A stretch of 6,831 bases of DNA. Source: Caldisericaceae bacterium. GTDB lineage: Bacteria; Calditrichota; Calditrichia; Calditrichales; Calditrichaceae. The stretch spans positions 1 to 6,831 of the forward strand of contig JAGHBR010000081.1 in assembly GCA_021160885.1 (NCBI GenBank). Reading direction: 5' to 3'. The notes below the pieces were generated by a model. It was not told the DNA's origin. It saw only the letters and a list, made by a program, of their open reading frames with translations, and did no database searches. This document shows, piece by piece, positions 6,489 to 6,831 of this stretch. Numbering within the stretch: the first letter of the stretch is position 1; every line of letters starts with the position of its first letter. Position numbers and translations under genes: made by a program.

Positions 6489-6831
6489 TTATTGATTCTC
6501 CTTGTTTAACTTCAGGCTGGCTAAAAACATTTCGCAAATATCATCGGCCATTGCCTTTAAATCAAAGGCTTTTGGATCTAAAAAGATTTGCAAAAACAAT
6601 CCGTCCAGTAAGGCGATTAGTATTTGAGCGTAGTGACAGGTGTTGTGTGTTCGAAAAATATTTTGTTTAATCCCTTCCTGTAAAATCTGGCTAATGACTT
6701 GCTGATATTCCTGGTAGAGAGCTAAAAGGCTGAAGTTTTGAACTGCATTCTGTCTTGCGCTGGCCATCCAGTAGTCCATCATGATCTGCATGAAATCGAA
6801 GTTTTGTTGGCCGAATTCGAGAAAATAGACC
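6489..6831 (-). CDS. TetR-family transcriptional regulator, C-terminal part; 5' end outside window
   Basis: The frame is open to the right edge, giving 113 residues (VYFLEFGQQNFDF, then MQIMMDYWMASARQ and onward), so the gene starts beyond the window and the Met at 6791 is internal. The visible part is all-helical and matches the ligand-binding/dimerisation domain of TetR regulators: a F-x-x-F-M-x-x-M-M-D-Y-W helix, then YQEYQQVISQILQEGIKQ, then the ALLDGLFLQIFLDP helix typical of the TetR_C families, and a closing helix ADDICEMFLASLKL. The DNA-binding helix-turn-helix is off the window and cannot be checked. It is the first visible gene of the minus-strand operon and touches the LolA-like gene, so it most likely controls this operon, as local TetR proteins usually do by ligand-relieved repression; an operator would lie upstream, outside the window. 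Confidence 0.8.
   Translation of the reverse strand, partial: VYFLEFGQQNFDFMQIMMDYWMASARQNAVQNFSLLALYQEYQQVISQILQEGIKQNIFRTHNTCHYAQILIALLDGLFLQIFLDPKAFDLKAMADDICEMFLASLKLNKENQ

Overview
The window looks like a piece of a diderm (Gram-negative type) bacterial chromosome outside the Proteobacteria. A secreted protein ends in a YPNPFN-type FlgD-like/type IX-style sorting tail, and there is an ABC system with a LolA-like periplasmic protein and an outer-membrane beta-barrel. This mix, with mid-range GC in the main operon and degenerate short tandem repeats between genes, fits the Calditrichota/Ignavibacteria/Bacteroidota neighbourhood. Caldithrix-like organisms are my best guess; this is an inference from protein style, not an identification.

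Left part (1-999, + strand, very AT-rich): the 3' end of a gene for a secreted or surface protein with a C-terminal sorting domain, followed three bases later by a small gene for a signal-peptide-bearing protein of unknown function. They converge on the next operon with only 27 bases between stop codons and no recognisable terminator hairpin.

Main part (1027-6831, - strand, read right to left): one apparent operon in the order TetR-family regulator (only its C-terminal part is in the window), LolA-like outer-membrane lipoprotein-sorting family protein, a 247-bp spacer, two MacB/LolC/FtsX-type permeases, a LolD/MacB-type ATPase, and an outer-membrane beta-barrel with a DUF1302-like stretch. 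Apart from that spacer and a 113-bp gap before the ATPase, the genes are 1 to 19 bases apart. The simplest reading is a TetR-controlled envelope transport system: an inner-membrane ABC complex (two permeases, ATPase), a periplasmic hydrophobic-cargo carrier and an outer-membrane barrel. No HlyD/MacA-type adaptor is present in the window, so a classical MacAB-TolC pump is not supported; the LolA-like protein would take the periplasmic role. Cargo and direction are unknown.

The spacer between the LolA-like gene and the first permease (5494-5740) is the most unusual non-coding part. It contains three different degenerate repeat blocks in a row: a CGCAGATT-type repeat (5550-5578), nine in-register heptamers of consensus RAGTRAC (5603-5665), and a 16-bp repeat made of 8-bp sub-units (5684-5731) that runs up to the stop codon of the LolA-like gene.
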